Source: Spirochaetales bacterium (GTDB taxonomy: Bacteria; Spirochaetota; Spirochaetia; SZUA-6; JAFGRV01). Taken from it: a DNA stretch of 57,121 nt. Below the pieces are notes generated by a model that saw only the letters and a program-made list of their open reading frames with translations, did not search any database and had not been told where the DNA came from. The translations under genes and the position numbers were made by a program. Shown here one piece after another: positions 1 to 8,287 of this stretch. Within the stretch, counting starts at the first letter, position 1, and each line of letters starts with the position of its first letter. The stretch is taken from the NCBI GenBank assembly GCA_016930085.1, contig JAFGHO010000020.1, forward strand, positions 1 to 57,121, in the 5' to 3' direction.

Positions 1-79
1 GACGCAGTACTTGACGCAGTACTTGACGCAGTACTTGACGCAGTACTTGACGCAGTACTTGACGCAGTACTTGACGCAG
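1..79. repeat. 12-bp tandem repeat array (GACGCAGTACTT), open at the left edge
   Basis: Six perfect copies of the 12-mer GACGCAGTACTT fill bases 1-72, and a seventh partial copy (GACGCAG) ends at base 79. The array begins at the window edge, so its true length is unknown. Each unit joins to the next as CTTGACGCAG, so every junction creates a TTGACG hexamer, and the last one is well placed as the -35 box of the tRNA promoter. The 12-bp period keeps one frame open (a repeating Thr-Gln-Tyr-Leu peptide), but there is no sign that it is translated. There are no spacers, so this is a minisatellite-like array and not CRISPR. Confidence 0.95.
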
Positions 80-99
80 GATCAAAAAAAGTGTACATA
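71..99 (+). promoter_or_regulatory. Predicted sigma70-type promoter for the tRNA pair
   Basis: TTGACG (71-76) and TACATA (94-99) are separated by 17 bases. Transcription would start near base 106, a few bases before tRNA-Pro. The -35 hexamer is made by the junction between the last full repeat unit and the partial unit, so the tandem array physically supplies part of the promoter. Confidence 0.55.
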
Positions 100-111
100 T
101 AGACATGTTTT

Positions 112-185
112 CGGGATGTGGCCTAGGTGGCTAAGGCGCATGGTTTGGGACCATGAGATCGCAGGTTCAAGTCCTGCCATCCCGA
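112..185 (+). tRNA. tRNA-Pro (anticodon TGG)
   Basis: A 74-base cloverleaf. The acceptor stem CGGGATG (112-118) pairs with CATCCCG (178-184), followed by discriminator A185. The anticodon stem CATGG/CCATG encloses the loop TTTGGGA, giving anticodon TGG, which reads CCN proline codons. The T arm has GGTTCAAGTCC. The 3' CCA is not encoded. It is the first gene of a two-tRNA transcript, 33 bases before tRNA-Arg. Confidence 0.95.
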
Positions 186-218
186 TCGTGCTGTCTGTCA
201 TATCATGAACAAATATCT

Positions 219-292
<74 letters not shown>

Positions 293-295
293 TCA

Positions 296-1405
296 TCATT
301 TTCTTAAAGCGCCTTTTGCCCCGTACTCACGAAAAAGCTTTCCCCATTCGGATTCCCGCCGCCAGTGTTTATAGACGGCCCTTTTACTTGTCGGCCAATG
401 CATGATATCGTGATAGAAAAACGAATAAAAGTTGCCGAGGTATAAAACGGGCGGTCTGGTAAGAAAATCCTTCAGGAACCGGGTCGGCCCGAACCAGGTG
501 ATCCACGCTGCAAACTGATGGAAACATCTGCCCACATGAAAATGCCAGTTTTCCCGTGCCGCGTCCTGATCCCCGACCAATTCTATTTCCGAGGGGTCGC
601 CTTTTCCCAGTCCCGAATCATGGGCAAGGCGGATGTATTTGATGTTCATTGGGTTGAAACCCATCAGTTTCGCGGCCGCCGCATCGATGGCGACCTGGTC
701 TTCGCTCGCGAGGATGACGTTTTTTTGAACCGGCTTCATGATCCGGGGGCCGGTTCCGTTTCCCGCAGTGGTACCGTCCATAAGGGCGAAAATTCCCGGA
801 TGTATTTCCCTTGATATGGAAAGAAGATCGACGAGCGTTTCATGAATATAGTAATGGGTTTGATGGCGCTTGTGATTGAGAAGACCGCCGAAGGCATTTT
901 TCATCGCCCCGGTCGTCGTGGTATAGATATGGCATTTTGCCGTGGGCAGGTGAACGATATTTTTCCCTATGAAATAATCGGGGATTCTGATTCTCGAACC
1001 ATAGACGTTATTGAGTGCGTGCATCTTTGCCTTGGGTTTGTAGACGATCCATTTCATGTCTTTCCCCTTGAAATTATAGAGAACGTCGACATTGTGCGCC
1101 CTGAATACCTCCGAATATTTGTTGAGCCGTTCACCCTTGTACGCGTCGGTAACCTCCGTCTTGTTCTGTACGCAGCACAGATCACTGAACCCGTGTTTCT
1201 TCAATGCGAGGATCGAACCTTCGAGCTGCCATGGGGTGGTGTTCGCGGACGGGAATGGGTAGTGCCAGCTGATATTGTCCTTGAGGATCGTCGTCACTCC
1301 TTTTTTAAGGCTTTTTGGACCGTCCGCGAGTTCGAAAAGCCGTATATAATCATCGAGTACCGTTCGGGGATTCGTTCTTAAAATTGCTACCTTTGATTTT
1401 GCCAT
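296..1405 (-). CDS. DUF362-family protein
   Basis: A protein of 369 residues that matches the DUF362 family in its overall pattern, including the segment HLPTAKCHIYTTTTGAMKNA and the later SEDQVAIDAAAAKLMGF stretch. DUF362 proteins often accompany iron-sulfur or cofactor-related genes, but their reaction is not generally known, and no ferredoxin domain is visible here. Two ATG codons lie in tandem. The second is chosen because GGAG then sits six bases upstream, and the first would leave only three. No signal peptide is seen, so it is probably cytoplasmic. It lies downstream of the MMPL/LolA-like/barrel genes on the same strand, behind two hairpins, and has its own AT-rich promoter region containing TTAGTACTAA. 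Confidence 0.75.
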   Translation of the reverse strand: MAKSKVAILRTNPRTVLDDYIRLFELADGPKSLKKGVTTILKDNISWHYPFPSANTTPWQLEGSILALKKHGFSDLCCVQNKTEVTDAYKGERLNKYSEVFRAHNVDVLYNFKGKDMKWIVYKPKAKMHALNNVYGSRIRIPDYFIGKNIVHLPTAKCHIYTTTTGAMKNAFGGLLNHKRHQTHYYIHETLVDLLSISREIHPGIFALMDGTTAGNGTGPRIMKPVQKNVILASEDQVAIDAAAAKLMGFNPMNIKYIRLAHDSGLGKGDPSEIELVGDQDAARENWHFHVGRCFHQFAAWITWFGPTRFLKDFLTRPPVLYLGNFYSFFYHDIMHWPTSKRAVYKHWRRESEWGKLFREYGAKGALRK

Positions 1406-1441
1406 CATTTACTCCATTTATATATAATAATCGATGATTAA

Positions 1442-1451
1442 TTAGTACTAA
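1442..1451. promoter_or_regulatory. Operator-like palindrome TTAGTACTAA
   Basis: A perfect 10-bp palindrome about 35 bases upstream of the DUF362 start, near where a -35 box would lie. The 8-mer ATTAGTAC (1441-1448) also occurs twice in the exporter promoter near 6773-6807. This suggests a shared regulator, but an 8-mer can recur by chance in 57 kb. Confidence 0.3.
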
Positions 1452-1545
1452 AAAAGGGGGGATAAAGCAAGAGGATTTTTTTTACTTTCGCCAGGGGTGC
1501 GGCGGTCTTTTTATCCGATACGGAAGACTGAAGCGCAGAGAAAAG

Positions 1546-1577
1546 AAAAGGAGAATAGCGTGCGGCTTTCTCCTTTT
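1546..1577. terminator. Possible bidirectional terminator hairpin
   Basis: AAAAGGAGAA (1546-1555) pairs with TTCTCCTTTT (1568-1577) around a 12-base loop. The stem is flanked by A-rich and T-rich sequence on either side. It lies between the outer-membrane barrel gene and the DUF362 gene. Confidence 0.45.
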
Positions 1578-1610
1578 TATATTCATATTGTATCGTCCAA
1601 TCGACGAATA

Positions 1611-1632
1611 AAAGCCGGCCGGAACCGGCTTT
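1611..1632 (-). terminator. Rho-independent terminator after the barrel gene
   Basis: AAAGCCGG (1611-1618) pairs with CCGGCTTT (1625-1632) around a six-base loop. On the minus strand the stem runs into TTTTATT. It sits about 40 bases after the stop of the barrel gene and would end the MMPL-LolA-barrel transcript. Confidence 0.65.
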
Positions 1633-1669
1633 CGTAAGGATACCTCGGGTCCGGCCCGTCTTTTCCGCG

Positions 1670-3037
1670 TTAAAAACTGAGTTTTGCCCGTAGATAAAAG
1701 CCGGGTTGGATCAGATCGATATCGATCGGGACTCCATAATCGACTGTATACTCCCCGTTGAATTCGCTTCCGTCCGGCCCGAAGAAAATCATGCCGCCGC
1801 ATTCGACCTGAAAGTTGCCGTACATATCGTATGCGAACGACGGGACGATCGCCAGACTTCCGTCGTTCAGGTTGACGAATCCCGCAGTCGAAATACTGTA
1901 GTAATCGAGGAAGGTCTTTTCGAGAAAGAAGAAGAGATAATCCTCCGCCTGGAGGACCTGTTCGCCGGAAAGGATTTTAGTCGCGTCATAATCGTCCTTG
2001 TCGGCGGTCCCCGATCCCTGGTGGTAGTATTCGCATCGCGCATCGACGTCAATAACGGGAATGGTATAATCGAAGCCGCACGCGACCTCGATAAGGTCCT
2101 CGAAATCATAACCTTCGAAGTCGAATTCGCGGTCCGGGTTTTGCGGAAGCAGAAAGGCGGCTTCCCCATACACGCCGAAATCCCAGACCGCACCGGCAAA
2201 ATCCGCGCCGATGTAATAAGATCTCCGGTATTCCTCAATGAGGGGCGGCGGTAACGGATTGGGGAGGGCAATCACTTCCTTTATCCAGCCGGCCGAAAGA
2301 TCGAACGCCCCGATGATTCCCTTGATCTTGATGCCGTAGGGAAGATTATCCCAATCCGCGTCGCCTGTCACCGCATTCAGTTTGTGTGTCTTGTCCTGAA
2401 AAGCGACGTATCCCTGGATCGCGAGCCGGTCGGTAATGGAAACTCCCGGGGAGATGCCGTACGTGCCCGGGGTTTCCTCGGACACCGTATCCATAAACGG
2501 CGAAAGGCTCGTTTTTTGTGTGGGATTGAACGCGTAGCCGGTTCCCCAGGCGATCGGCATTTTACCGAACCGTATGTCGCATTGCCGGAAACTCACCGTG
2601 CCGTAGAAGTGATCGACGGTGAGTGATTGGACAAAGTCGTCGAGGGGAAAATTCTCCTGGGGTACCAATGGCGGAAGCCCGGCGGATTCGAAAAAAACCA
2701 TCGGGTTCTGGTTCCCGAACTGCGCTATGTAGGAGAGTTCTGCGTGGAAGGAGAGGTGTTCGCCCGGATTCCAGTCCCCCTTGAGTCGAAGATAGACGGT
2801 GTCGCCGAAATCGGCGTTATCGAACCGGTCCCCGTTCATATTGATATTCACGTTGAGAAGGTTTACCAGATACCCGTACAGTCCGAATTTTTCTTCCGTG
2901 ATTTCGTCGGAAACATCGTTTGGGATATCAAAATCCTCAGGGAGGGAAAAAAGATCTTCATTATCGTCGTTCTGTGCGGCGAGGGGTAGTGAGTATACGA
3001 AACAGATCGCCGCAATCGCTATTATCAGTTTTTTCAT
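1670..3037 (-). CDS. Outer-membrane beta-barrel (porin-like) protein
   Basis: A protein of 455 residues with a clear Sec signal peptide (MKKLIIAIAAICFVYSLPLAAQ, predicted cut after Ala-Gln near residue 22). The mature part is rich in alternating polar and hydrophobic strands with many aromatic residues (for example YLRLKGDWNPGEHLSFHAEL). It ends in FYLRAKLSF, with the terminal Phe typical of proteins inserted by the BAM machinery. I infer a porin or transport barrel, with no close family assigned. The ribosome site AAGGAGG precedes the ATG. It is the third gene after the MMPL exporter and the LolA-like protein, an arrangement seen in several diderm lineages, where the barrel may be the outer-membrane exit or acceptor. 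Confidence 0.7.
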   Translation of the reverse strand: MKKLIIAIAAICFVYSLPLAAQNDDNEDLFSLPEDFDIPNDVSDEITEEKFGLYGYLVNLLNVNINMNGDRFDNADFGDTVYLRLKGDWNPGEHLSFHAELSYIAQFGNQNPMVFFESAGLPPLVPQENFPLDDFVQSLTVDHFYGTVSFRQCDIRFGKMPIAWGTGYAFNPTQKTSLSPFMDTVSEETPGTYGISPGVSITDRLAIQGYVAFQDKTHKLNAVTGDADWDNLPYGIKIKGIIGAFDLSAGWIKEVIALPNPLPPPLIEEYRRSYYIGADFAGAVWDFGVYGEAAFLLPQNPDREFDFEGYDFEDLIEVACGFDYTIPVIDVDARCEYYHQGSGTADKDDYDATKILSGEQVLQAEDYLFFFLEKTFLDYYSISTAGFVNLNDGSLAIVPSFAYDMYGNFQVECGGMIFFGPDGSEFNGEYTVDYGVPIDIDLIQPGFYLRAKLSF

Positions 3038-3061
3038 GACAGCCTCCTTGAAAAAGTGTCA

Positions 3062-3099
3062 CCTGATGACGGTAAGCCGTACGGCTTACCGTCATCAGG
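3062..3099. repeat. 38-bp perfect palindrome between two genes of one operon
   Basis: The 19-base arm CCTGATGACGGTAAGCCGT is followed directly by its exact reverse complement, with the centre between bases 3080 and 3081. It occupies most of the 75-base gap between the LolA-like gene and the barrel gene. As RNA it could form a very stable hairpin, but there is no T run on either strand, so it is not a standard terminator. It may stabilise or attenuate the operon mRNA, or serve as a protein-binding site. Confidence 0.8.
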
Positions 3100-3112
3100 C
3101 ATCCCGTCCCGG

Positions 3113-3862
3113 TTATTTGTAAAACCTGTTCGGGTTGAAGTATTTGTCGTCGATCGGAACATCGTATTCGGCCGCGTTGGTGATGATGACGGTCATGCTT
3201 TCCTTGACGAGGTTCGCCATGATCATCTGCGTCGGCATAAGCCGGTCCCCGACCTTTTTTACTTCCTTCATGATAAGGTCCTTGTAGTGCCCGTCTTCTT
3301 CCGTGTAGTATTCGACCTTTTGAATCAGGTAGTCTTTTTTCCCCACATGGATGACGACCATCGAATATACGGAATCTTTGTCTTTCGGTATTCCCCGGAT
3401 TACCCATTTATCGTTGTAACTTGCTGTAACGGCAAGGCCGTATTTTTCCTCGAATTTACCGCCGCCCATGTCTTCGTATGAGAAATCGCCGCCCACGCCT
3501 TTGACCGATTCCCCCTTTGATTTGGCCGCGATCTTTCGAACGCGTCCCGTCGAGGGGAAATAGACCCACTGGTCGCCGCCCTTTGAAAGAATACTCAGTC
3601 CTTTGATCGTTTTCGGTGTGAGGAAAACCATATAGGAATCCTCGTCCCCTTTGCTGTAGGAAAGCACTTTCATGGAACGGTACGTCTCCTTGTCGTGAAC
3701 ATCGGGGTAGATCAGCATGGTGAGTTCCGTTTTGCTCGAATCCGCATTATGCATCTCTTCCATTTTCCTGATGATCGCGAGTGCGTCCTCTTCCCCGTAA
3801 AAAAGTACCGGCTGAATAAAAAAAAGTATCACACCGATTATTGTTGTTTTGATCTGTTTCAT
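3113..3862 (-). CDS. LolA-like outer-membrane lipoprotein-sorting protein
   Basis: 249 residues. The signal peptide MKQIKTTIIGVILFFIQPVLFYG is followed by EDALAIIRKMEEMHNADSS, the usual start of the LolA-like 'outer membrane lipoprotein-sorting' family (PF17131-type). Family features such as GGDQWVYFPSTGRVRKI and DFSYEDM are present. These proteins are thought to carry lipid or lipoprotein cargo in the periplasm and commonly lie beside MMPL/RND exporters. The start is set at the ATG preceded by AGAAGGAGG, not at upstream codons in the same frame. It lies 17 bases after the exporter gene and is surely in the same operon. Confidence 0.85.
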   Translation of the reverse strand: MKQIKTTIIGVILFFIQPVLFYGEEDALAIIRKMEEMHNADSSKTELTMLIYPDVHDKETYRSMKVLSYSKGDEDSYMVFLTPKTIKGLSILSKGGDQWVYFPSTGRVRKIAAKSKGESVKGVGGDFSYEDMGGGKFEEKYGLAVTASYNDKWVIRGIPKDKDSVYSMVVIHVGKKDYLIQKVEYYTEEDGHYKDLIMKEVKKVGDRLMPTQMIMANLVKESMTVIITNAAEYDVPIDDKYFNPNRFYK

Positions 3863-3879
3863 GATCAACCTCCTTCTTT

Positions 3880-6678
3880 TCATGTTTTCGTGTTTTTCGC
3901 CGTTACGGCGGGCCGTGCCGGACCCCTGCCTGAGGGATGTTTCGTCTTTATGAACGAAAGCAGGGCCGGAAGAATGATAAGGGTCGTGAGCAGACAGGCG
4001 GTAATCCCGAAAAAGAGAATCGACCCCATAGTACTTATGGACGGAAAGTTGCCGATGAGTCCGAGTGAACCGAACCCGATCATGGTGGTAAGCGCCGAAA
4101 GCAGTACCCCTTTTCCCGTATAACGGTAGGTGGTCTCGATGTCCTCCTCCATCATGTAGCGGTGTGCGATATGAATTCCGAAATCGATTCCCATCCCGAT
4201 GATAAGCGGTATAACAAGAACATTCACCATGTTCAGTTTGAAGCCGAAGAGGGGGTACATGCCGAGCATCCATATCATCCCGACAACAAGGGGAATGCTC
4301 GCGAATATCGTGTATTTCAGATTTCTGAAGGTGAGAACGAGGAAGAGGAGCACCGCGAGAAAGATGAAGAGCATCGCTTTTGGGGTCGCTTCATTGAACT
4401 CCTTCATCCACTCGATGGAGATCTGCACGGTACCGGTGATCTTCGGCGATATCCTTGCCATCCTGTCATTGAATCGCTCCATATTTTTGAGGTTCTCGAA
4501 CAATTTCTGGCCGGGATAGATGGTAATGAGGTTCTTTGTCCCGCTTTTATCGAAAAAGCCCTTTTTGTATTCTTCGGGCAAGGCGTTAAGGATGTCTTGC
4601 TGTGTCGTGTCTGCGGGAATATCGGCCATTTCGGAGACAAGTGAGTCCATTGCTTCGGCAAAAAAGCCGTCTATCGCCGTGAGCCGTTCGGCTGCCTTTG
4701 TTTTGTCTTCCCTCAACAGTGCAATAAGTTTCTGAAAGACCTCGTCCCCCGGTTCGCCCACTTCGGCGCCGAGGATTTCCCTGATCATCCTGTCTCGCTT
4801 TTTCACGATTTTGTTCTCTTCTCCAAGTCCCGCTACCGAGAGTTGGCCGATTTCGATGACGTTATCCTCGAGTCTGTCAAGCTGTTCGATAAAAGCGTCG
4901 ACTGTGTCCGACGTGAAGGTGAAATCGGTATAACGCTTCCCCATGTTCCGTATCTCCCGGACCGCGGCAAGCCGTTCTTCGAGTTCGTCGGCCGGGGGAA
5001 TAAGCTGCGAGATGGAACTCACCTCCGCAACGAGTTTTTCGTCCTCGAGTTTTTCCGTCAACTCGCGAGCCTCTTCGATACTCTCCGCGATATACATTGA
5101 CGCGAACGGATTGATATCGTACTTGTCGATGATCTTTCTGTACTGGACGATCGATTGCATATCCTGCGGCTCCAGTTTCAGAATGTCGTATTCGTATTCG
5201 TTGAGGAAGACGGCTGAAAGGACGAATCCGGCGGTGAGGATGAGACTGACGGCAAGGGCGGTCCATCTGTGTTTGAAGATCGATTTTCCGATCGATCCGA
5301 GAAAGTCGAAATCGATCTTGGGGATTTTCGTTTTTTCGAATTCCTTTTTCTTCCCGAACCAGAGGAGCAGTGAGGGGAGGATAAAGATCATCGCGATGAG
5401 GCACATGATAATGCCGATTCCCATGACGATACCGAACTGCGCAAAGGCCTTTGTCCCCGTTGCGGCAAGAACGAAGAACCCGATCGCCGTGGTCAGCGCG
5501 GCAAGGATAATGCCGAGACCCGCTTTTCTGAATGTACTGGTGATCGCGTCCTTCGAGTCGAGACCATCGGCCCGGTAGGTATTGAAGTTGGCAATGATCT
5601 GGATGCCGTAGTCGACGCCGAGTCCGATAAGAAGAACGGACATCATGCTGGTGAGGATGTTGACGACACCGATGGTGACTCCCAGCACCCCGAAACTGAA
5701 TATTATCCCGATAACCAGGGAGATGACGACAAAGAGAATCGCGCGAATCTGTTTGAACGAAAAGATGAAAAGCACGAGAATGAGAAGGAGCGCCACGTAA
5801 GCGGGAACGGTCATGTCCATACTCAAGGCATCCTGTTCGTCCCCCTGGACCGCGATATCACCGGTATAACCGACCGCGAGTCCCGGGAAATCCATTTGAA
5901 CCGTTTTCCTTATCGCCTTTATTTCACTCATCATCTCTTTTATCTTCTCGATCTCGATGGCATTGAAATCCGGAGAAATGGTGAACATAAGCATAGTATT
6001 GTCGTAGTTGAATCCGTACTCGTCGCCATAGAGAAAGCTTTCCGCCAGTATATTCCCTTCTCGCTCGAGCGTATCGTCGTTTCCGGCGGGCTCCGATATG
6101 TATTCCCTCAACAGGGTAAAGAATGTCTGGAGTTGGTTCAGCATGCCCACAGCCTCGTTCTCCTGCTTCCTTGTGTCGATTTCCTCCTCCGCCTCTTCTC
6201 CGGTATATGTTTCTTCAAAGGAATCGTTTAATGAGGTGATAAAAGGAAGCAGGTTGAGTTCCCTGAATGAGTCCTCCGTTTTTTCGAGATCCTCCGCTTT
6301 CTGGAGGAGAAGGCCCCACTCGCGGATGAATGACCTGTCCATTTTGAGATTGATGCTTCTGATGTTTTTCATCAGGCTTTCACTGTTTCTCACTTCTGAA
6401 GCGAATCGTTCGGCCGCCGTCGCCATGGCGGCCTTGTCCGTTCCCTCGAAGGTGATCATGATCATGGAACCACCGGAAAAGAGTTCGTCGAGCTCCGTAT
6501 ACATTTTAATTTTCGGATTGTTTTCCGGCATCATGTCCTTCAATTCGGTTTTGAGTTCGAGGTTCATTGCGGCCAGGATTGAAAGTACGATAAGTGCCCC
6601 CGCGATAAACGGGATGATTTTATGGTATTTGACAACAATATTGCCAAGAAAACCCATAATGCGTTCTTCTGCTTTCAT
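3880..6678 (-). CDS. MMPL/RND-superfamily exporter (HAE3-like)
   Basis: 932 residues with the duplicated RND layout. There is one N-terminal membrane helix (about 15-38), a periplasmic domain with long coiled segments, and a block of five to six helices (about 285-440). The second half has its own first helix (about 475-495), periplasmic domain and helices (about 755-915). The motif GLGVDYGIQIIANF in the first half and GMGIDFGIHIAHRY in the second are the paired acidic proton-relay segments of this superfamily. Such exporters move lipids or other hydrophobic compounds. The neighbouring LolA-like and barrel genes suggest export across or into the outer membrane. The ribosome site AAGGAGG supports the start. 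Its promoter carries repeated operator-like sites. Confidence 0.88.
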   Translation of the reverse strand: MKAEERIMGFLGNIVVKYHKIIPFIAGALIVLSILAAMNLELKTELKDMMPENNPKIKMYTELDELFSGGSMIMITFEGTDKAAMATAAERFASEVRNSESLMKNIRSINLKMDRSFIREWGLLLQKAEDLEKTEDSFRELNLLPFITSLNDSFEETYTGEEAEEEIDTRKQENEAVGMLNQLQTFFTLLREYISEPAGNDDTLEREGNILAESFLYGDEYGFNYDNTMLMFTISPDFNAIEIEKIKEMMSEIKAIRKTVQMDFPGLAVGYTGDIAVQGDEQDALSMDMTVPAYVALLLILVLFIFSFKQIRAILFVVISLVIGIIFSFGVLGVTIGVVNILTSMMSVLLIGLGVDYGIQIIANFNTYRADGLDSKDAITSTFRKAGLGIILAALTTAIGFFVLAATGTKAFAQFGIVMGIGIIMCLIAMIFILPSLLLWFGKKKEFEKTKIPKIDFDFLGSIGKSIFKHRWTALAVSLILTAGFVLSAVFLNEYEYDILKLEPQDMQSIVQYRKIIDKYDINPFASMYIAESIEEARELTEKLEDEKLVAEVSSISQLIPPADELEERLAAVREIRNMGKRYTDFTFTSDTVDAFIEQLDRLEDNVIEIGQLSVAGLGEENKIVKKRDRMIREILGAEVGEPGDEVFQKLIALLREDKTKAAERLTAIDGFFAEAMDSLVSEMADIPADTTQQDILNALPEEYKKGFFDKSGTKNLITIYPGQKLFENLKNMERFNDRMARISPKITGTVQISIEWMKEFNEATPKAMLFIFLAVLLFLVLTFRNLKYTIFASIPLVVGMIWMLGMYPLFGFKLNMVNVLVIPLIIGMGIDFGIHIAHRYMMEEDIETTYRYTGKGVLLSALTTMIGFGSLGLIGNFPSISTMGSILFFGITACLLTTLIILPALLSFIKTKHPSGRGPARPAVTAKNTKT

Positions 6679-6767
6679 AGATACCTCCTTGTCTTTTTAC
6701 GTCGACACCAACATCGCCTGGTATTTAAGATTTTTTTCACAGGCAATTGTTTTCGACAAATTGTCCT

Positions 6768-6807
6768 ATTGTATTAGTACAATAAAAATATAATACATTA
6801 GTACAAT
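6768..6807. promoter_or_regulatory. Repeated operator-like sites ATTAGTACAAT
   Basis: The 11-mer ATTAGTACAAT occurs at 6773-6783 and again at 6797-6807, 24 bases apart, a little over two helical turns. The first copy extends to an inverted repeat ATTGTA-N4-TACAAT (6768-6783). One copy covers the predicted start point of the exporter promoter and the other lies in its -35/-10 spacer, an ideal layout for a repressor such as a TetR or MarR protein. No such gene is in the window. Confidence 0.5.
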
Positions 6808-6815
6808 TGTGTCAA
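6787..6815 (-). promoter_or_regulatory. Predicted promoter of the MMPL exporter operon
   Basis: On the minus strand TTGACA (6815-6810) is separated by 17 bases from TATATT (6792-6787). Transcription would start near 6780, about 100 bases before the exporter ATG. The perfect -35 box and ideal spacing make this one of the strongest promoters in the window. Confidence 0.6.
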
Positions 6816-6903
6816 ACATTTTTTTTAAAAAATGATGATTTTCATACAGGATATGATACAATAAAATGGAATTTACGTTTGTAGCAGGTAAAGGAGAATG
6901 TAT

Positions 6904-8286
6904 ATGAAAATGAAAACGTTTTTTATCTTTTCTGTTTTCACCATGATTATGCTTCAATCTGCCGCTGCGGACGGCGGATTTTTCATCGAATTGATCGAAC
7001 AAGGAGAGGCAAGCAGGCCTATAACAGAACACGCCCAACGTGCTTTTCTCTATTATGATGAATCGAATGGACTCGAGAGACTTGTGGTCGAAGCGAAAAC
7101 GGAGTGGATACGGGGAAGCTTTGCCTGGTTCATCCCGATTCCATATGTCCCTTCTGATTTCAGTCAATATATATACGATCATGTCGATGAGGTTCTCGGC
7201 GGTGGAACGGAGTTCGACCGCCTGAACGATTTCTCCGCCCCCGTTCTCACATTGAAGACATACAGAAGAGAATATTCCGGGGGTATGAGTTATACTGTTT
7301 TCAGTTGTTTTGTTTCATCCGCATCCATGGATGCGGATGGCCGTGTTTCGGATTCGGAGACAGAGGAAACGGGGATCGATGATATACTCTGGTCGGAGAA
7401 GGTGACGGAAAACCTCTCTTTTTATCTGGTTTCCGGAACGGTTGATCAGATATCCGGATGGTTTCCGGATCATTCCTTCGGCTTTCTGCCCGATGAATAC
7501 AGGGATGTGTTCGGTCATTACGAACGAGAGGACGGCTTCAGTATTCTCCTGATCACGGGCCGTGAAAACACCGGGTCGGCTTTCCATAGCGGCGTCAGTG
7601 TCACCTTCCCTGCCGAAGAAGCTTTTTTTCCAATGAAGGTTTCCGGTCCCGGGTCGGGCGAAACACTCGATCTTCTTCTTTATATCTGTTCCGATATACC
7701 TATTGAACCCGCAGGCGAGGTCAGGGATTACCGGGCGGAAATGTTCTTTAATGCCGGGGAAGTTTTCCTCCTTGACCGGGATACGCCGTGGATGGATGAG
7801 TGGGAAGTGCAAAATAGAATAACTTTCGGGAGGCCGTACTGGTCAGGTGATGCGATGCACGATGAAGCCTTTATGGCAGTGTGTGATGGAATACTCGCCG
7901 AAATCGGTCTTTCGACGGACGGGTCGCTTCCCTCCGATACTTTCTGGCGGCAGCGTCGCGTTCATTTGACGGGGAATGATTGTCCATTTATTGCCGATCT
8001 TGCAGCGCCGGGAAACGAACTCACTCTCTCCCGTTTCCGGAAAAGCTATTACGGAAGATTATCGGAGCATTATCCTCCGGACGGACCGGATGATATCGCC
8101 TTTGTCCGTGCCCAACCGGATGAGTTCATGGGAGAGATACGTATCCATGCCCTCATTGATGACGGGTACAGCAGGGCCGCGCATTCAGACCCACCCGATA
8201 TTGGTTTTATCATCCCTTTTTTGTTTCCGTTATGGCTAAAAGGCTGCCAGTTCATGAAAAGAAGACGACAAAAAAGACGTTTCTGA
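6904..8286 (+). CDS. Exported DUF2330-like protein with C-terminal membrane anchor
   Basis: 460 residues. A signal peptide (MKTFFIFSVFTMIMLQSAAA) leads into DGGFFIELIEQGEASRPITE and then a stretch ending SFAWFIPIPYVP. This fits the DUF2330 pattern of a Gly-Gly-Phe start and an FAWxxPxP motif. Near the C-terminus IGFIIPFLFPLWLKG forms one hydrophobic helix followed by a very basic tail (KRRRQKRRF), so the bulk would face the periplasm and be held in the inner membrane. The start is taken at the second ATG, eight bases after AGGAG; the first is too close. It is transcribed away from the exporter operon and converges on the TolC-like gene with a one-base gap. Function unknown. Confidence 0.65.
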   Translation: MKMKTFFIFSVFTMIMLQSAAADGGFFIELIEQGEASRPITEHAQRAFLYYDESNGLERLVVEAKTEWIRGSFAWFIPIPYVPSDFSQYIYDHVDEVLGGGTEFDRLNDFSAPVLTLKTYRREYSGGMSYTVFSCFVSSASMDADGRVSDSETEETGIDDILWSEKVTENLSFYLVSGTVDQISGWFPDHSFGFLPDEYRDVFGHYEREDGFSILLITGRENTGSAFHSGVSVTFPAEEAFFPMKVSGPGSGETLDLLLYICSDIPIEPAGEVRDYRAEMFFNAGEVFLLDRDTPWMDEWEVQNRITFGRPYWSGDAMHDEAFMAVCDGILAEIGLSTDGSLPSDTFWRQRRVHLTGNDCPFIADLAAPGNELTLSRFRKSYYGRLSEHYPPDGPDDIAFVRAQPDEFMGEIRIHALIDDGYSRAAHSDPPDIGFIIPFLFPLWLKGCQFMKRRRQKRRF

Positions 8287-8287
8287 C

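Noticed and set aside
1-79. CRISPR-like repeats
   Set aside because: The 12-bp units follow each other directly with no spacers, and no cas genes are present.
3863-4273. N-terminal extension of the LolA-like protein
   Set aside because: It overlaps the exporter gene in another frame and precedes the real signal peptide; the ATG with AGAAGGAGG is the better start.
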